From: Xiashengella succiniciproducens
GTDB taxonomy: Bacteria; Bacteroidota; Bacteroidia; Bacteroidales; Marinilabiliaceae
Assembly (NCBI RefSeq): GCF_023674465.1
Contig: NZ_CP098400.1
Span: forward strand, 2,880,801-2,944,800
DNA: 64,000 nt
Direction of reading: 5' to 3'
Shown: one piece after another, positions 1-9,026 of the stretch
How the letters are laid out: each line of letters starts with the position of its first letter
Numbering within the stretch: the first letter of the stretch is position 1
Translations under genes and position numbers: made by a program
Notes under the pieces: generated by a model
Databases searched by the model: none
What the model saw: only the letters and a program-made list of their open reading frames with translations
Told to the model about the DNA's origin: nothing

Positions 1-1056
1 GCCAAGATGTATCATCTTAGTTCCTGTATCTGCCTGCTGGAAGTGATTTGTAAGAGCTACTGAGTAAAACTCACCAACACTGTGGTCTCCCATAAGTACG
101 CAGCTAGGATACTTCCAGGTGATAGCCGAACCCGTTTCAACCTGAGTCCAGGATATCTTAGAATAATCACCCTTGCAGATACCGCGCTTGGTAACGAAGT
201 TGTAGACTCCACCCCTGCCCTCTTTATCACCGGGGTACCAGTTTTGTACAGTAGAGTACTTAACCTCTGCTCTCTCAAGTGCAACAATCTCAACAACTGC
301 AGCATGGAGCTGATTCTCATCACGCATCGGAGCAGTACATCCTTCAAGGTAGCTTACATAGCTGTCGTCCTCAGCAACTATAAGTGTGCGCTCAAACTGT
401 CCTGTATTCATTGCGTTAATACGGAAATAGGAGGACAGCTCCATCGGGCACCTTACACCTTTGGGTATAAAAACAAAGGATCCATCGCTAAACACAGCTG
501 AGTTAAGTGCTGCAAAGTAGTTATCCTGCGGAGGGACTACGCTTCCCAGATATTTCTTAACAAGATCCGGATGCTCTTTAATTGCCTCCGAGATGCTGCA
601 GAAAATAATCCCCTTTTCAGCCAGCGTTTCACGAAAAGTAGTCTTTACTGATACGCTGTCGATGATTGCATCGACAGCCACACCTGACAGCGCCTTTTGT
701 TCCTCAAGAGGAATTCCAAGCTTCTCAAAGGTAGCAAGCAGTTCGGGGTCTACCTCATCAAGACTGTTGTATTTCGGTGCATTCTTGGGGGCCGCATAAT
801 AGATTATATCTTGAAAATCAATTCTATCAATCTTCAGATGTGCCCATGAGGGGGATTCCATCTTAAGCCAGTTGCGGTATGCGCTAAGCCTGAATTCCAG
901 CATGAATTCGGGCTCCTCCTTACGCCTGGATATTTCCCTGATAACATCCTCATTCAGGCCCTTGGGGAGTACATCCATTTCAATATCGGTGTGAAAACCA
1001 TATTGATATTCTCTCCCCGTTACTTCTTCCAATAATTTATCTTGTTCGCTCGCCAT
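1..1056 (-). CDS. sufB: Fe-S cluster assembly scaffold SufB (partial, runs off left edge)
   Basis: The first 352 codons of SufB read leftward from ATG at 1056 and leave the window without a stop. SufB is the scaffold subunit of the cytosolic SufBC2D complex, which builds Fe-S clusters. Visible family landmarks are the N-terminal [13 protein letters not shown] stretch, the central [18 protein letters not shown] block and YLEGCTAPM, which fit SufB better than its paralogue SufD. The family is usually about 480 residues, so roughly 130 C-terminal residues lie outside. In this phylum sufC, sufD and sufS normally follow, here off the left edge. Identification is firm; completeness cannot be judged. 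Confidence 0.95.
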   Translation of the reverse strand, partial: MASEQDKLLEEVTGREYQYGFHTDIEMDVLPKGLNEDVIREISRRKEEPEFMLEFRLSAYRNWLKMESPSWAHLKIDRIDFQDIIYYAAPKNAPKYNSLDEVDPELLATFEKLGIPLEEQKALSGVAVDAIIDSVSVKTTFRETLAEKGIIFCSISEAIKEHPDLVKKYLGSVVPPQDNYFAALNSAVFSDGSFVFIPKGVRCPMELSSYFRINAMNTGQFERTLIVAEDDSYVSYLEGCTAPMRDENQLHAAVVEIVALERAEVKYSTVQNWYPGDKEGRGGVYNFVTKRGICKGDYSKISWTQVETGSAITWKYPSCVLMGDHSVGEFYSVALTNHFQQADTGTKMIHLG

Positions 1057-1217
1057 ATTCCTGGTATTCCAATAATTAGTTTCTCATAAGCTAAAACAAC
1101 AGCAACCACAAACGGTTCAAGATGCTGTCATAAGATTTCCCCAAGCTTAATAATCAATATCTATACCTGACAACCCTATATAACAAAAATATATAACCCC
1201 TATACCCATACTTACTT

Positions 1218-1247
1218 ACGTTTGGAGTGTCAGGATACTCCAAACGT
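1218..1247. promoter_or_regulatory. Perfect 11-bp inverted repeat with 8-nt spacer (operator or hairpin)
   Basis: The arms ACGTTTGGAGT and ACTCCAAACGT match perfectly around GTCAGGAT. There is no T-run on either side, so an intrinsic terminator is unlikely. It sits about 160 bases upstream of the sufB start and 150 bases upstream of the lpxD start. That fits an operator for either gene or a stem in a sufB leader. No regulator is identified. Confidence 0.5.
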
Positions 1248-1365
1248 CGTATAATCACAGCATAAACACAGGTCAGATTTATATAAACGGCAAATTTAGT
1301 CTGAAAAAAAGATCTTACAAACTATCCTCCTCTTAGTTATAGGGTCTGTGTTTTTTTGCGAACTA

Positions 1366-1373
1366 TATTTTTG
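1366..1373 (+). promoter_or_regulatory. Putative lpxD promoter -7 box
   Basis: TATTTTTG matches the Bacteroidota -7 consensus TAnnTTTG and ends 24 bases before the lpxD ATG. No well-spaced TTG -33 element is obvious, so this is a motif match in a sensible place only. Confidence 0.45.
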
Positions 1374-1397
1374 TAGTTTTGCACAAACTTATTTCAG

Positions 1398-2423
1398 ATG
1401 AAATTTACAGCAGAACAGATTGCAGCCTTGATCAACGGCACTGTGGATGGAGATCCCAACGCCTTGGTCAGCGATGTCTCCAAAATCGAAGAAGGAAGAC
1501 CTGAAACGCTAACCTTTCTGTCCAATCCAAAATACGAATCCTATCTCTACAATACAGATGCTTCTGTTGTAATCGTCAACAAAAGCTTCACCCCGGAGAA
1601 GCCGGTAAAGGCAACCCTTATTCGCGTTGATGATGCCTATGCTGCACTGGCAAAGCTGCTGCAGATTTATGAGGCTTCTCAACCAGCCAGGACAGGAATC
1701 GAACAACCCTGCTATATTGACGGCTCTGCAAAAATCGGTAAAGATGTTTACGTCGGAGCCTTTGCTTATATAGGCAAGGGAGCAGTAATTGGCGACAATG
1801 CACAGATTTATCCACAGGCTTATATTGGCGACGGGGTACGCATTGGCGACAATACTATTGTCTATGCAGGAGTGAAGATTTACAAAGGTTGCCGCATAGG
1901 CAACAATTGCATAATCCATGCAGGTGCTGTAATAGGGTCAGATGGATTCGGGTTTGCTCCCGTTGAAGGCGGTTTCGAAAAGATACCTCAGGTGGGAGTT
2001 GTCGTCCTTGAAGACAATGTAGAGATTGGTGCAAACACCACTATTGACAGGGCTACTATGGGAGCTACTACCATTCGTAAGGGTACCAAACTAGACAACC
2101 TTATCCAGGTGGCACACAATGTGGAAATTGGCAGCAATAGTGTTCTGGCTGCTCAGGCTGGTATTGCAGGAAGCACCAAAATCGGCAGCAATGTTATGTT
2201 TGGCGGTCAGGTAGGAATTGCCGGTCACCTCAAGATTGCAGACGGGGTAAAACTTGCTGCGCAGACAGGAGTATCAAAGAGCATCACCAAAGAGGGTTCA
2301 GTTTGGATGGGCGCACCTGCAATTGATTTGTCTCAGTTCAGCAAAGCCTACGTAATATTCAGAAAGCTACCCGAACTATATGCAAAAGTCGGAGAGCTTG
2401 AAAAAAAGCTAGGTGGTAAGTAG
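1398..2423 (+). CDS. lpxD: UDP-3-O-acylglucosamine N-acyltransferase LpxD
   Basis: LpxD transfers a hydroxyacyl chain from ACP to the free amine of UDP-3-O-acylglucosamine, the third step of lipid A synthesis in the cytosol. The 341-residue product has the usual N-terminal uridine-binding domain (about 1-100) and then a left-handed beta-helix of hexapeptide repeats (about 105-330). The catalytic histidine is visible as H240 in QVAHNVEIG, and the SDGFGFAP block typical of LpxD lies at 181-188. Length is normal for the family. It is the first gene of a three-gene run with lpxC-fabZ and lpxA, all lipid A genes, probably co-transcribed from the box at 1366. Confidence 0.97.
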   Translation: MKFTAEQIAALINGTVDGDPNALVSDVSKIEEGRPETLTFLSNPKYESYLYNTDASVVIVNKSFTPEKPVKATLIRVDDAYAALAKLLQIYEASQPARTGIEQPCYIDGSAKIGKDVYVGAFAYIGKGAVIGDNAQIYPQAYIGDGVRIGDNTIVYAGVKIYKGCRIGNNCIIHAGAVIGSDGFGFAPVEGGFEKIPQVGVVVLEDNVEIGANTTIDRATMGATTIRKGTKLDNLIQVAHNVEIGSNSVLAAQAGIAGSTKIGSNVMFGGQVGIAGHLKIADGVKLAAQTGVSKSITKEGSVWMGAPAIDLSQFSKAYVIFRKLPELYAKVGELEKKLGGK

Positions 2424-2494
2424 GAGAATCTCAACAAAAACAGGCAGCTGGCTGTTTCTTTACAATCGGATATAATAAAATACAATTCGAGATA

Positions 2495-3892
2495 ATGGCG
2501 GAAAAACAGAGGACTATCGGGAAAGCCGTTTCACTACAAGGTAATGGACTGCACACCGGAGTATTTGTAAATCTAACATTGAATCCGGCCGAACCCGGAT
2601 TCGGATATAAATTCAGGCGGGTTGACCTGCCGGGTCAACCGACTGTCAGGGCACTTGCCGACAATGTAACTTATACCCAAAGAGGTACTGTTCTTGAAGA
2701 AGGAGAAGCCAAGGTTAGCACAATAGAGCATTGCCTTGCAGCATTGAGAGGAATGGGAGTGGACAACTGCCTAATTGATGTTGATGGTCCGGAGGTGCCC
2801 ATACTTGATGGCAGTTCAAAATATTTCGTCGGAGCTATAAAGGAAGCCGGCATAGTAGAACAGGATGCCGACCGTGAGTACTTTGAGGTACGTGAAAAGA
2901 TGATGGTCGAAGATCCTGAGACCGGCAGTTATATAATTGCTTTACCTGACAATGGTTTTTCTGCTCAGGTGATGATCTCCTTCGACAGATCTCTGCAACT
3001 GGCCAACCAGTTTGCTACTATAGAAAGCCTCGATGCCTTTGAGACAGAGATATCAATGTGCAGGACCTTTGTATTTCTGCATGAACTGGAACCTCTGTTG
3101 AAAGCCAATCTCATCAAGGGCGGTGATCTTGACAATGCAATAATAATAATTGACAGACCTGTAGCCCAGGAGGAAATGAACCGTCTTGCCGCCTTATTTG
3201 GCAAGCCGGCCATGGAGGTTAAACCAACAGGTATACTCAATAATCTGGATCTTCACTTTACTAACGAGCCTGCAAGACACAAGCTGCTTGACGTAATTGG
3301 GGACCTTACCCTGTGTGGTAGCCCAATCAAGGGTCGTATTATAGCAAACAAGCCGGGCCATAAGATTAATGCGGAATTTACAAGGATGCTACGCAAGGAA
3401 ATCCGCAAGCGTCAGCTTAAGATAGATGCTCCACACTATGATCCAAATATTGAGCCTCTCTACGATATCACAAAGATAAAGAGCATGCTGCCCCACCGTT
3501 ATCCCTTCCTGCTTGTGGATAAGATTATCGAACTCCAGGAAAAGGTTGTAGTAGGGGTCAAGAATGTTACAGGGAATGAACCCTTCTTTGTAGGACACTT
3601 CCCTGAAGAACCGGTAATGCCGGGTGTCCTGTTGGTGGAAGCAATGGCTCAGGTTGGTGGTATTCTGGTACTGGGTCAGATGGAAGAACCTCATCGATAC
3701 AGCACCTATTTCCTAAAACTGGACAACATCAAGTTCCGCAAGAAAGTAGTTCCCGGAGACACTCTTATCTTCAAGCTGGAACTGCTGAGTGAGATTCGCC
3801 GCGGTGTGGCAAATATGAAAGGTATGGCCTTCGTAGGTGACAATATTGTTGCCGAAGGAGAATTCATGGCCCAAATCATTAAAAACAAGTAA
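2495..3892 (+). CDS. lpxC/fabZ: Bifunctional LpxC deacetylase / FabZ dehydratase
   Basis: A natural fusion of two cytosolic enzymes. Residues 1 to about 305 are LpxC, the zinc deacetylase that commits UDP-3-O-acyl-GlcNAc to lipid A; H79 (IEHCLAAL), H262 and D266 (RHKLLDVIGD) fit the zinc ligands and H289 (KPGHK) the catalytic base. Residues about 320-465 are FabZ, the 3-hydroxyacyl-ACP dehydratase, with H368 in VGHFPEEPVMPG and E382 in LLVEAMAQ. The fusion is known across Bacteroidota and links enzymes that compete for the same hydroxyacyl-ACP pool. The gene follows lpxD by 71 bases, and its TAA is followed at once by the ATG of lpxA, so translational coupling is likely. Confidence 0.97.
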   Translation: MAEKQRTIGKAVSLQGNGLHTGVFVNLTLNPAEPGFGYKFRRVDLPGQPTVRALADNVTYTQRGTVLEEGEAKVSTIEHCLAALRGMGVDNCLIDVDGPEVPILDGSSKYFVGAIKEAGIVEQDADREYFEVREKMMVEDPETGSYIIALPDNGFSAQVMISFDRSLQLANQFATIESLDAFETEISMCRTFVFLHELEPLLKANLIKGGDLDNAIIIIDRPVAQEEMNRLAALFGKPAMEVKPTGILNNLDLHFTNEPARHKLLDVIGDLTLCGSPIKGRIIANKPGHKINAEFTRMLRKEIRKRQLKIDAPHYDPNIEPLYDITKIKSMLPHRYPFLLVDKIIELQEKVVVGVKNVTGNEPFFVGHFPEEPVMPGVLLVEAMAQVGGILVLGQMEEPHRYSTYFLKLDNIKFRKKVVPGDTLIFKLELLSEIRRGVANMKGMAFVGDNIVAEGEFMAQIIKNK

Positions 3893-4690
3893 ATGAATCA
3901 TCCATTATCAGTCATACATCCTGAAGCACAGATTGGACCCGGTGTGGAGATCGGACCTTTTGTTACAATAGACAAGAACGTGATTATTGGAGAGGGAACC
4001 CGTATCGGATCTAATGCTACCATACTTTCAGGAACCAGGATTGGCAAAAACTGTAATATCTTCCCTGGAGCTGTAATCGGAGCTGTACCCCAGGACCTTA
4101 AGTTTGCCGGTGAAGAGACTACTGTCGAGATTGGCGACAACACCACTATCAGGGAATTTGCAACAATCAACCGTGGTACAAAAGCTAAAGGAAAGACTGT
4201 TATTGGCAACAACTGTCTGATAATGGCATACGTCCATGTGGCACACGACTGCGCAATAGGCAACAATGTAATTCTGGTCAACAGCGTTCAGGTAGCAGGT
4301 GAAGTAGAGATTGACGACTGGGCCATAGTAGGCGGGACGACTGCAATACACCAGTTTGTCAGAATCGGTGCTCATGTTATGGTAGCAGGTGGCTCCCTCG
4401 TTAGTAAGGATATTCCTCCTTATGTCAAGGCCGGTCGTGAACGCCTATCCTATATGGGTGTCAATTCTATAGGACTGCGACGCAGGGGCTTTACAAATGA
4501 GCAAATCAGAGATATTCAGGACTGTTACCGTGTGCTGTACCTGTCAAAGCTAAATAATACAGACGCCCTGGCAAAGATAGAATCAGATCTGCCTCCGACA
4601 CAAGAGCGTGAGGTGATAGTAAGCTTTGTCAGGAATTCTCAACGCGGAATCATTAAGGGTTATACCCACGTCAGCGAAGAGGAAGAATAA
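3893..4690 (+). CDS. lpxA: UDP-N-acetylglucosamine acyltransferase LpxA
   Basis: LpxA adds the first hydroxyacyl chain to the 3-OH of UDP-GlcNAc, the entry step of lipid A synthesis. The 265-residue protein is a left-handed beta-helix of hexapeptide repeats over about residues 1-185 followed by a helical C-terminal region. The catalytic histidine is H118 in HVAHDCAIG. The start ATG abuts the stop of lpxC-fabZ (TAAATG), so no alternative start is needed. It is the last gene of the lipid A run; a strong hairpin terminator follows at 4713-4757. Confidence 0.97.
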   Translation: MNHPLSVIHPEAQIGPGVEIGPFVTIDKNVIIGEGTRIGSNATILSGTRIGKNCNIFPGAVIGAVPQDLKFAGEETTVEIGDNTTIREFATINRGTKAKGKTVIGNNCLIMAYVHVAHDCAIGNNVILVNSVQVAGEVEIDDWAIVGGTTAIHQFVRIGAHVMVAGGSLVSKDIPPYVKAGRERLSYMGVNSIGLRRRGFTNEQIRDIQDCYRVLYLSKLNNTDALAKIESDLPPTQEREVIVSFVRNSQRGIIKGYTHVSEEEE

Positions 4691-4712
4691 GATCTATCTC
4701 AGCATAGAGTAA

Positions 4713-4757
4713 AACAAGCAGCTCCCACGACTTAGTGCCATGGGAGCTGTTTGTATT
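4713..4757 (+). terminator. Rho-independent-like terminator after lpxA
   Basis: Arms centred on CAGCTCCCA (4719-4727) and TGGGAGCTG (4741-4749) pair perfectly and extend through AACAA/TTGT. A short T-rich stretch follows. It separates the lipid A operon from the convergent polymerase operon. Confidence 0.75.
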
Positions 4758-4853
4758 ATTAATGCTCAGTATCTGAAAATTTGTTATAAGATTCCTCAAA
4801 TAAAGGTCTGCCCTCCTATCATATCTTATGTAATCAAACTGCCTGTACGATCT

Positions 4854-7793
4854 CTACACACTCCGGGGATCGGGCTTTAAAGGCATCATGCCACAACGTT
4901 GTACATCAATGGATGGGGAACCATAATCAAGCATCACCCTTCCCTCTATCAGATACAGTCCCTGACCATAGAGAGGGTATTTCTTCAGGCTCTGCGGGAA
5001 GTGCACGGTATCTATAAAGTCACCGTTGATATCCAGAAAGGTACCAAACTTCATATAGGCTCCTGTTTTGGTTTTTACAGGCTTAGTGGCAACAAGCTTG
5101 CCAACTATCCTGACAACCTGACCCCTGAGTTCAGTCAGATCTCTGGCAACAGCATTGCCCCTGTATGCTGACTTGGCAAGGTCAAACATAGACCCTGAAA
5201 CGGGAAAGCCCAGCAGCTCTATCTCATCATAGAGGTCCTCAAGAAATTCCGTTTTCAGTGCCGGAAGCCTGACCGTACTGCCACCGCTGCCAAACAACTG
5301 AACCACCTGCTCCTGGGATCCCCGCGTCTTGTTGAGCAACAAATGGGCTTCCCAGAGTAAAGCCTTCTTATCTACTCCAAGAAAACGAAAAGCCCCAGCA
5401 CGTATCAGCACTATTATCTGTTCCAGTCCGGCCCCTGTTCTAAGCACAAAATTCTCAAGACTCTGGTAGTCCCCGTTTCGTCTCCTTTCCTCCGGGATAA
5501 GATGTGCCAGGTCATTCTCAAGATTGAGTATGCAGTCAAAGCCAAGGTAAATATCATTGCCCTCGATACTTGTCTCAAACATGCTCTTGTTGACACAGGG
5601 CAGACATATATTGGCCCCTGCCCTGCGGGCTTCGTTTACATAGACCTCCCGGGAATAAAAACCCCCGTAATTATTGAGCACGCTTACCATAAACTCCATG
5701 GGATAGTAGGTCTTAAGGTAAAGACTCTGATAACTCTCCACAGCAAAGGATGCGCTGTGCGCCTTATTGAAGCTATAGCCGGCAAATGACTCCATTTGCC
5801 GCCATACCTCCCTTGTCACTTCTTCGGGATAACCCTTCTCCCTGCAGTTACCAAAGAATTTATCCTTTATCTCTTCCAGGTGCTTTGCACTTCGATACTT
5901 CCCACTCATCATACGCCTCAACACATCAGCATCTGCCATGTCAAGGCCGCCAAAGTAGTGTCCTATCTTCATTACATCTTCCTGATAAACCATGATGCCA
6001 TAGGTCTCTTCAAGGTGCTCCTTGAACACCGGATGTATGTACTTTACTTTCTCCGGATTAAAGTGCCTTTCGATATAGGCCTGCATCATGCCTGAGCTTG
6101 CCACGCCGGGACGGATTATCGAACTGGCTGCCACCAGTGTGAGATAGTTGTCGCATTTGAGCTTGGTAAGCAACTGACGCATTGCAGGACTCTCGATATA
6201 GAAGCAGCCAATGGTATTGGCTTTCCTGAGTTGCTCACCCAACTGCGGGTCATTGAAAAAGCGCCTGGGATTGGAGGTGTCAACGGTGACGCCGCGGTTG
6301 CGTCTGATAATCTCCCTGCAATCCTTGATATGTCCGATAGCCCGCTGCGACAGGATATCAAATTTTTCAAAACCCATCTCGTCGGCCATGTACATATCAA
6401 ACTGCATAGTGGGCAGCCCCTTGGGCGGATAGTCTATGGCCGAGTAGTAACACAGCGGCAGGTCGGATATCAATACCCCTGAAGCATGTATCGTACGCTG
6501 ATTGGGAAAATCGGCCATACTGTCATAGACCGTCAGGATGGTATTACAGACCTCGTTCTTGTTGAGCATATTGCCAGGCTCATAGATAAGACGGTCTATC
6601 TCTGCCTTGGGCAGGCCGTAAACCTTGCCCAGTTCCCGGATTATCGATTTATCCCTGAAAGTAGAGGTGGCTCCCATCAGTGCCGTATGCTCACTTCCAT
6701 AGCGACGAAAGATATAATCGTAGATATGATCGCGGTCGCGCCACGAGAAATCCACATCGAAGTCCGGCGGATTCTGCCTCTTGGGATTCAGAAAGCGCTC
6801 GAAGTAAAGATTGAGTTCTATGGGACACACATCAGTAATCCCCAGACAGTAGGCCACTATGCTGTTGGCACCACTGCCCCGCCCCACATAGTGAAAGTTG
6901 CGGCTACGGGCATAACGGCATATATCGTCTGTAATAAGGAAGTAGGCCGAAAAGTTGAGCTTGTCGATAATATCAAGTTCCCTGAGCACCCTCTCCCTTG
7001 CCCCTTCATCACCACTACCGTAGCGTCTCTCAAGACCATCCATGGCAAACCTGTACAAAAGGCGCTTATCATCCCTCCTGTTGCCTGTAAAGGTGCTTCG
7101 GTTCTTGCTCGTGCTGAAATCGAAGTCAAAGCCGCACTGAAACAGCAGTCTCAGTGCATTATCAACAAGTCGCGGTTCGGCAGCATAGGCCTCCATCAGT
7201 TTTTCCCTGGAGATAAAAACCTCATCAGGACTAGCAACCTGTTCATCAGGCAATTGAGATATCAGGATATTGTTATCAATGGATCTAAGCTGACGGTGCA
7301 ACTGATAATCCTCCCTGCGAAAAGACACTGAATGAATTGCGATATAACGATCGTGATACTTTCTAGGAGAAGGCAGAAAACGGTTAAGTTCCCTTGTCCT
7401 AACCCCAATATATTCGTTGTCCCTAAGCTCAGTCTCCTTTATCGTACCAAAGGGGTAGATTACAAAACAGTCGGGTAGCTCCGGCGCCCGTGCGCCCGGA
7501 GCCGCTTTCCGGAAGTTGAGCCCTGTCATAAACTGGTTAAGCTGCCTGAAGCCCTCATTATTTTTAGCTATACCTGTAAAAAGCAACTTGTTGTTATCCC
7601 TAAACTCCATCCCGGCCAGGGCCTTGATGCCTGCTTTTTGGCATTGCCTTACAAACTCAATAACGGCCGATGAGTTATTGATATCCGTAAGTACAGCAGT
7701 ATCATACCCATAAGCCGTCAGACCTTCGATCAGGGCTTCTATGCTCAGAGTACCGTACCTGAGGCTGTAGTAACTATGAAGACTCAGCAACAT
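4854..7793 (-). CDS. DnaE2-like error-prone DNA polymerase III alpha subunit
   Basis: A C-family polymerase of about 980 residues, shorter than the replicative DnaE (about 1150-1250). The palm aspartates are present in PPDFDVDF (near residue 345) and in FEKFDIL further on, so it should polymerise. The N-terminal PHP domain is degenerate: the usual HxHSxYS and TDH motifs read LSLHSYYSLRYG and LTDINN, so metal-dependent proofreading is unlikely. An OB-fold region closes the C terminus. The gene lies directly behind a Y-family polymerase under a divergent LexA-like regulator, the layout of damage-induced mutasome cassettes. I chose ATG at 7793; a TTG at 7808 overlapping the upstream TGA is an alternative. 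It is called DnaE2-like from context and length. Confidence 0.85.
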   Translation of the reverse strand: MLLSLHSYYSLRYGTLSIEALIEGLTAYGYDTAVLTDINNSSAVIEFVRQCQKAGIKALAGMEFRDNNKLLFTGIAKNNEGFRQLNQFMTGLNFRKAAPGARAPELPDCFVIYPFGTIKETELRDNEYIGVRTRELNRFLPSPRKYHDRYIAIHSVSFRREDYQLHRQLRSIDNNILISQLPDEQVASPDEVFISREKLMEAYAAEPRLVDNALRLLFQCGFDFDFSTSKNRSTFTGNRRDDKRLLYRFAMDGLERRYGSGDEGARERVLRELDIIDKLNFSAYFLITDDICRYARSRNFHYVGRGSGANSIVAYCLGITDVCPIELNLYFERFLNPKRQNPPDFDVDFSWRDRDHIYDYIFRRYGSEHTALMGATSTFRDKSIIRELGKVYGLPKAEIDRLIYEPGNMLNKNEVCNTILTVYDSMADFPNQRTIHASGVLISDLPLCYYSAIDYPPKGLPTMQFDMYMADEMGFEKFDILSQRAIGHIKDCREIIRRNRGVTVDTSNPRRFFNDPQLGEQLRKANTIGCFYIESPAMRQLLTKLKCDNYLTLVAASSIIRPGVASSGMMQAYIERHFNPEKVKYIHPVFKEHLEETYGIMVYQEDVMKIGHYFGGLDMADADVLRRMMSGKYRSAKHLEEIKDKFFGNCREKGYPEEVTREVWRQMESFAGYSFNKAHSASFAVESYQSLYLKTYYPMEFMVSVLNNYGGFYSREVYVNEARRAGANICLPCVNKSMFETSIEGNDIYLGFDCILNLENDLAHLIPEERRRNGDYQSLENFVLRTGAGLEQIIVLIRAGAFRFLGVDKKALLWEAHLLLNKTRGSQEQVVQLFGSGGSTVRLPALKTEFLEDLYDEIELLGFPVSGSMFDLAKSAYRGNAVARDLTELRGQVVRIVGKLVATKPVKTKTGAYMKFGTFLDINGDFIDTVHFPQSLKKYPLYGQGLYLIEGRVMLDYGSPSIDVQRCGMMPLKPDPRSV

Positions 7794-7804
7794 AAGCGTG
7801 TGTG

Positions 7805-8944
7805 TCAAAGTGCAAAGCCTCTCACTATGGCCTGATGACCATATTTAATCCTAATCCTGTCTATAGCCCTGGACAGGTTGATATCCTCTATCCTGTCCTC
7901 AAAGAGGTCGAGCTGCTGGGCTCCCCATATAAGGTTGCTCAGCCTCACCCCTATCAGACGAATCAACATGCGACGACTGTAAAGTTTATTAAACAGCTCC
8001 AGTACCTTTTCAGAGATAAGACGTTCGGATGCCGTATAGGGCAGTTTGGCCTGCATCGTGTGAGTGTCAAAATTGCTGTAGCGTATCTTGACAGTCACGC
8101 ATGAAGTAAGTCGTCCGTCCCTGCGCAGGTCGAAGGCCAGTTCATCAGCCATCGACAGCATTATTTTCCTTAGCTGCACCATGTCAATAGTATCCTGATC
8201 GAAGGTATGCTCCTTGCTTATGCTCTTATTCTGGTGAAAGGGTATGACCTCGCTATTGTCTACGCCATTGGCCTTGTTCCATATAACCACCCCGTTCTGT
8301 CCAAGTACCCGTCTGAGAGTCAGCGCATCCATCTCCTGCAGGGTACGTATTTGCGAGATCCCCATATTGCGTAGCAGAGGATAGGTCTTCTCGCCTATAC
8401 CCGGAATCTTGCGTATAGACAAAGGTGCCAGAAAGCCCTTCTCAGTACCCTTCTCTACCCTGCGTTCACCACAGGGTTTGGCCTCACCGGTTGCAATCTT
8501 ACTAACCGTCTTGTTGACCGAAAAACCAAGGGATATTGGGAGCCCCGTTTCCTTTATTATGCGCCTGCGCAGCTCCTGCGCCAGCTTCCACGACCCGAAG
8601 AAGCGGTCCATGCCGGTCATGTCAATGTAGTGCTCATCGATACTGGCCTTCTCAACGACAGGCACAGTCTCCTCGATAATCTCGGTGACCATATTGGAAT
8701 ATTTTGCATAGAGTTCCATGTCACCACGTATCAATATGGCTTCGGGACAAAGCTGCTTTGCAAGCCTCATGGGCATTGCAGAGTGCACCCCAAAGCGGCG
8801 TGCTTCATAGCTGCAGGCCGACACTACGCCACGGTCGGAACTGCCCCCTATCAACACAGGTTTTCCTACCAGACTGCCGTTGATAAGCCGCTCCACAGAC
8901 ACGAAGAATGTATCCAGATCACAATGAACAATAGTTCGTTCCAT
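7805..8944 (-). CDS. Y-family DNA polymerase (Pol IV/DinB-like)
   Basis: Translesion polymerase of 379 residues starting at ATG 8944 (MERTIVHCDLDTFF); a TTG 15 bases upstream is less likely. The metal-binding residues are intact: DLD near residues 9-11 and SIDEHYID in the SIDE block. It therefore looks catalytically active, unlike proteobacterial ImuB, which holds the same place in mutasome cassettes but is dead. A little-finger domain covers about 240-345. A beta-clamp-binding motif, QLDLF, lies near the C terminus. Its stop lies 11 bases before the chosen start of the dnaE2-like gene, so the two are probably one operon, likely controlled by the S24 regulator opposite. Confidence 0.92.
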   Translation of the reverse strand: MERTIVHCDLDTFFVSVERLINGSLVGKPVLIGGSSDRGVVSACSYEARRFGVHSAMPMRLAKQLCPEAILIRGDMELYAKYSNMVTEIIEETVPVVEKASIDEHYIDMTGMDRFFGSWKLAQELRRRIIKETGLPISLGFSVNKTVSKIATGEAKPCGERRVEKGTEKGFLAPLSIRKIPGIGEKTYPLLRNMGISQIRTLQEMDALTLRRVLGQNGVVIWNKANGVDNSEVIPFHQNKSISKEHTFDQDTIDMVQLRKIMLSMADELAFDLRRDGRLTSCVTVKIRYSNFDTHTMQAKLPYTASERLISEKVLELFNKLYSRRMLIRLIGVRLSNLIWGAQQLDLFEDRIEDINLSRAIDRIRIKYGHQAIVRGFAL

Positions 8945-8969
8945 ACTAAATAGCCCCAAAACTTTTTAA

Positions 8970-8977
8970 CAAAACTA
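8970..8977 (-). promoter_or_regulatory. Putative -7 box for the polymerase operon
   Basis: Read on the minus strand this is TAGTTTTG, a match to TAnnTTTG, 25 bases upstream of the ATG at 8944. A TTTG lies 13 bases further upstream, shorter than the usual -33 spacing, so the promoter is tentative. Confidence 0.4.
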
Positions 8978-8987
8978 CTATCGTTTG

Positions 8988-9014
8988 TATCAAAATATCT
9001 TATATTTGTTGATA
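8988..9014. promoter_or_regulatory. Imperfect dyad between divergent SOS genes (candidate operator)
   Basis: TATCAA at 8988-8993 and TTGATA at 9009-9014 are perfect outer arms, with the partly symmetrical AATAT/ATATT inside. The dyad covers the -7 box of the regulator gene (TATATTTG, 9001-9008) and lies just upstream of the polymerase box. That is where an autoregulating LexA-like repressor would bind. This is inference from position and symmetry. Confidence 0.45.
9001..9008 (+). promoter_or_regulatory. Putative promoter -7 box of the S24 regulator gene
   Basis: TATATTTG fits TAnnTTTG and ends 18 bases before the ATG at 9027. It lies inside the dyad at 8988-9014, consistent with self-repression. 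Confidence 0.5.
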
Positions 9015-9026
9015 TAATTCATAGCA

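Larger units (their letters stand above)
1057..1397. other. Divergent intergenic region between sufB and lpxD
   Basis: 341 bases with no supportable gene. It lies between two genes facing apart, so it should carry both promoters. It holds a long perfect inverted repeat at 1218-1247 and, next to lpxD, a TAnnTTTG box at 1366-1373. The rest is A/T-rich and shows no clear feature. Confidence 0.7.

Noticed and set aside
82-501. Plus-strand frame of 139 codons at the left edge
   Set aside because: Antisense to sufB, which is unmistakable on the minus strand.
6486-7331. Long open frame on the plus strand (281 codons)
   Set aside because: It lies antisense inside the clear DnaE2-like gene, has no family features and is expected from the biased codon use of the real gene.
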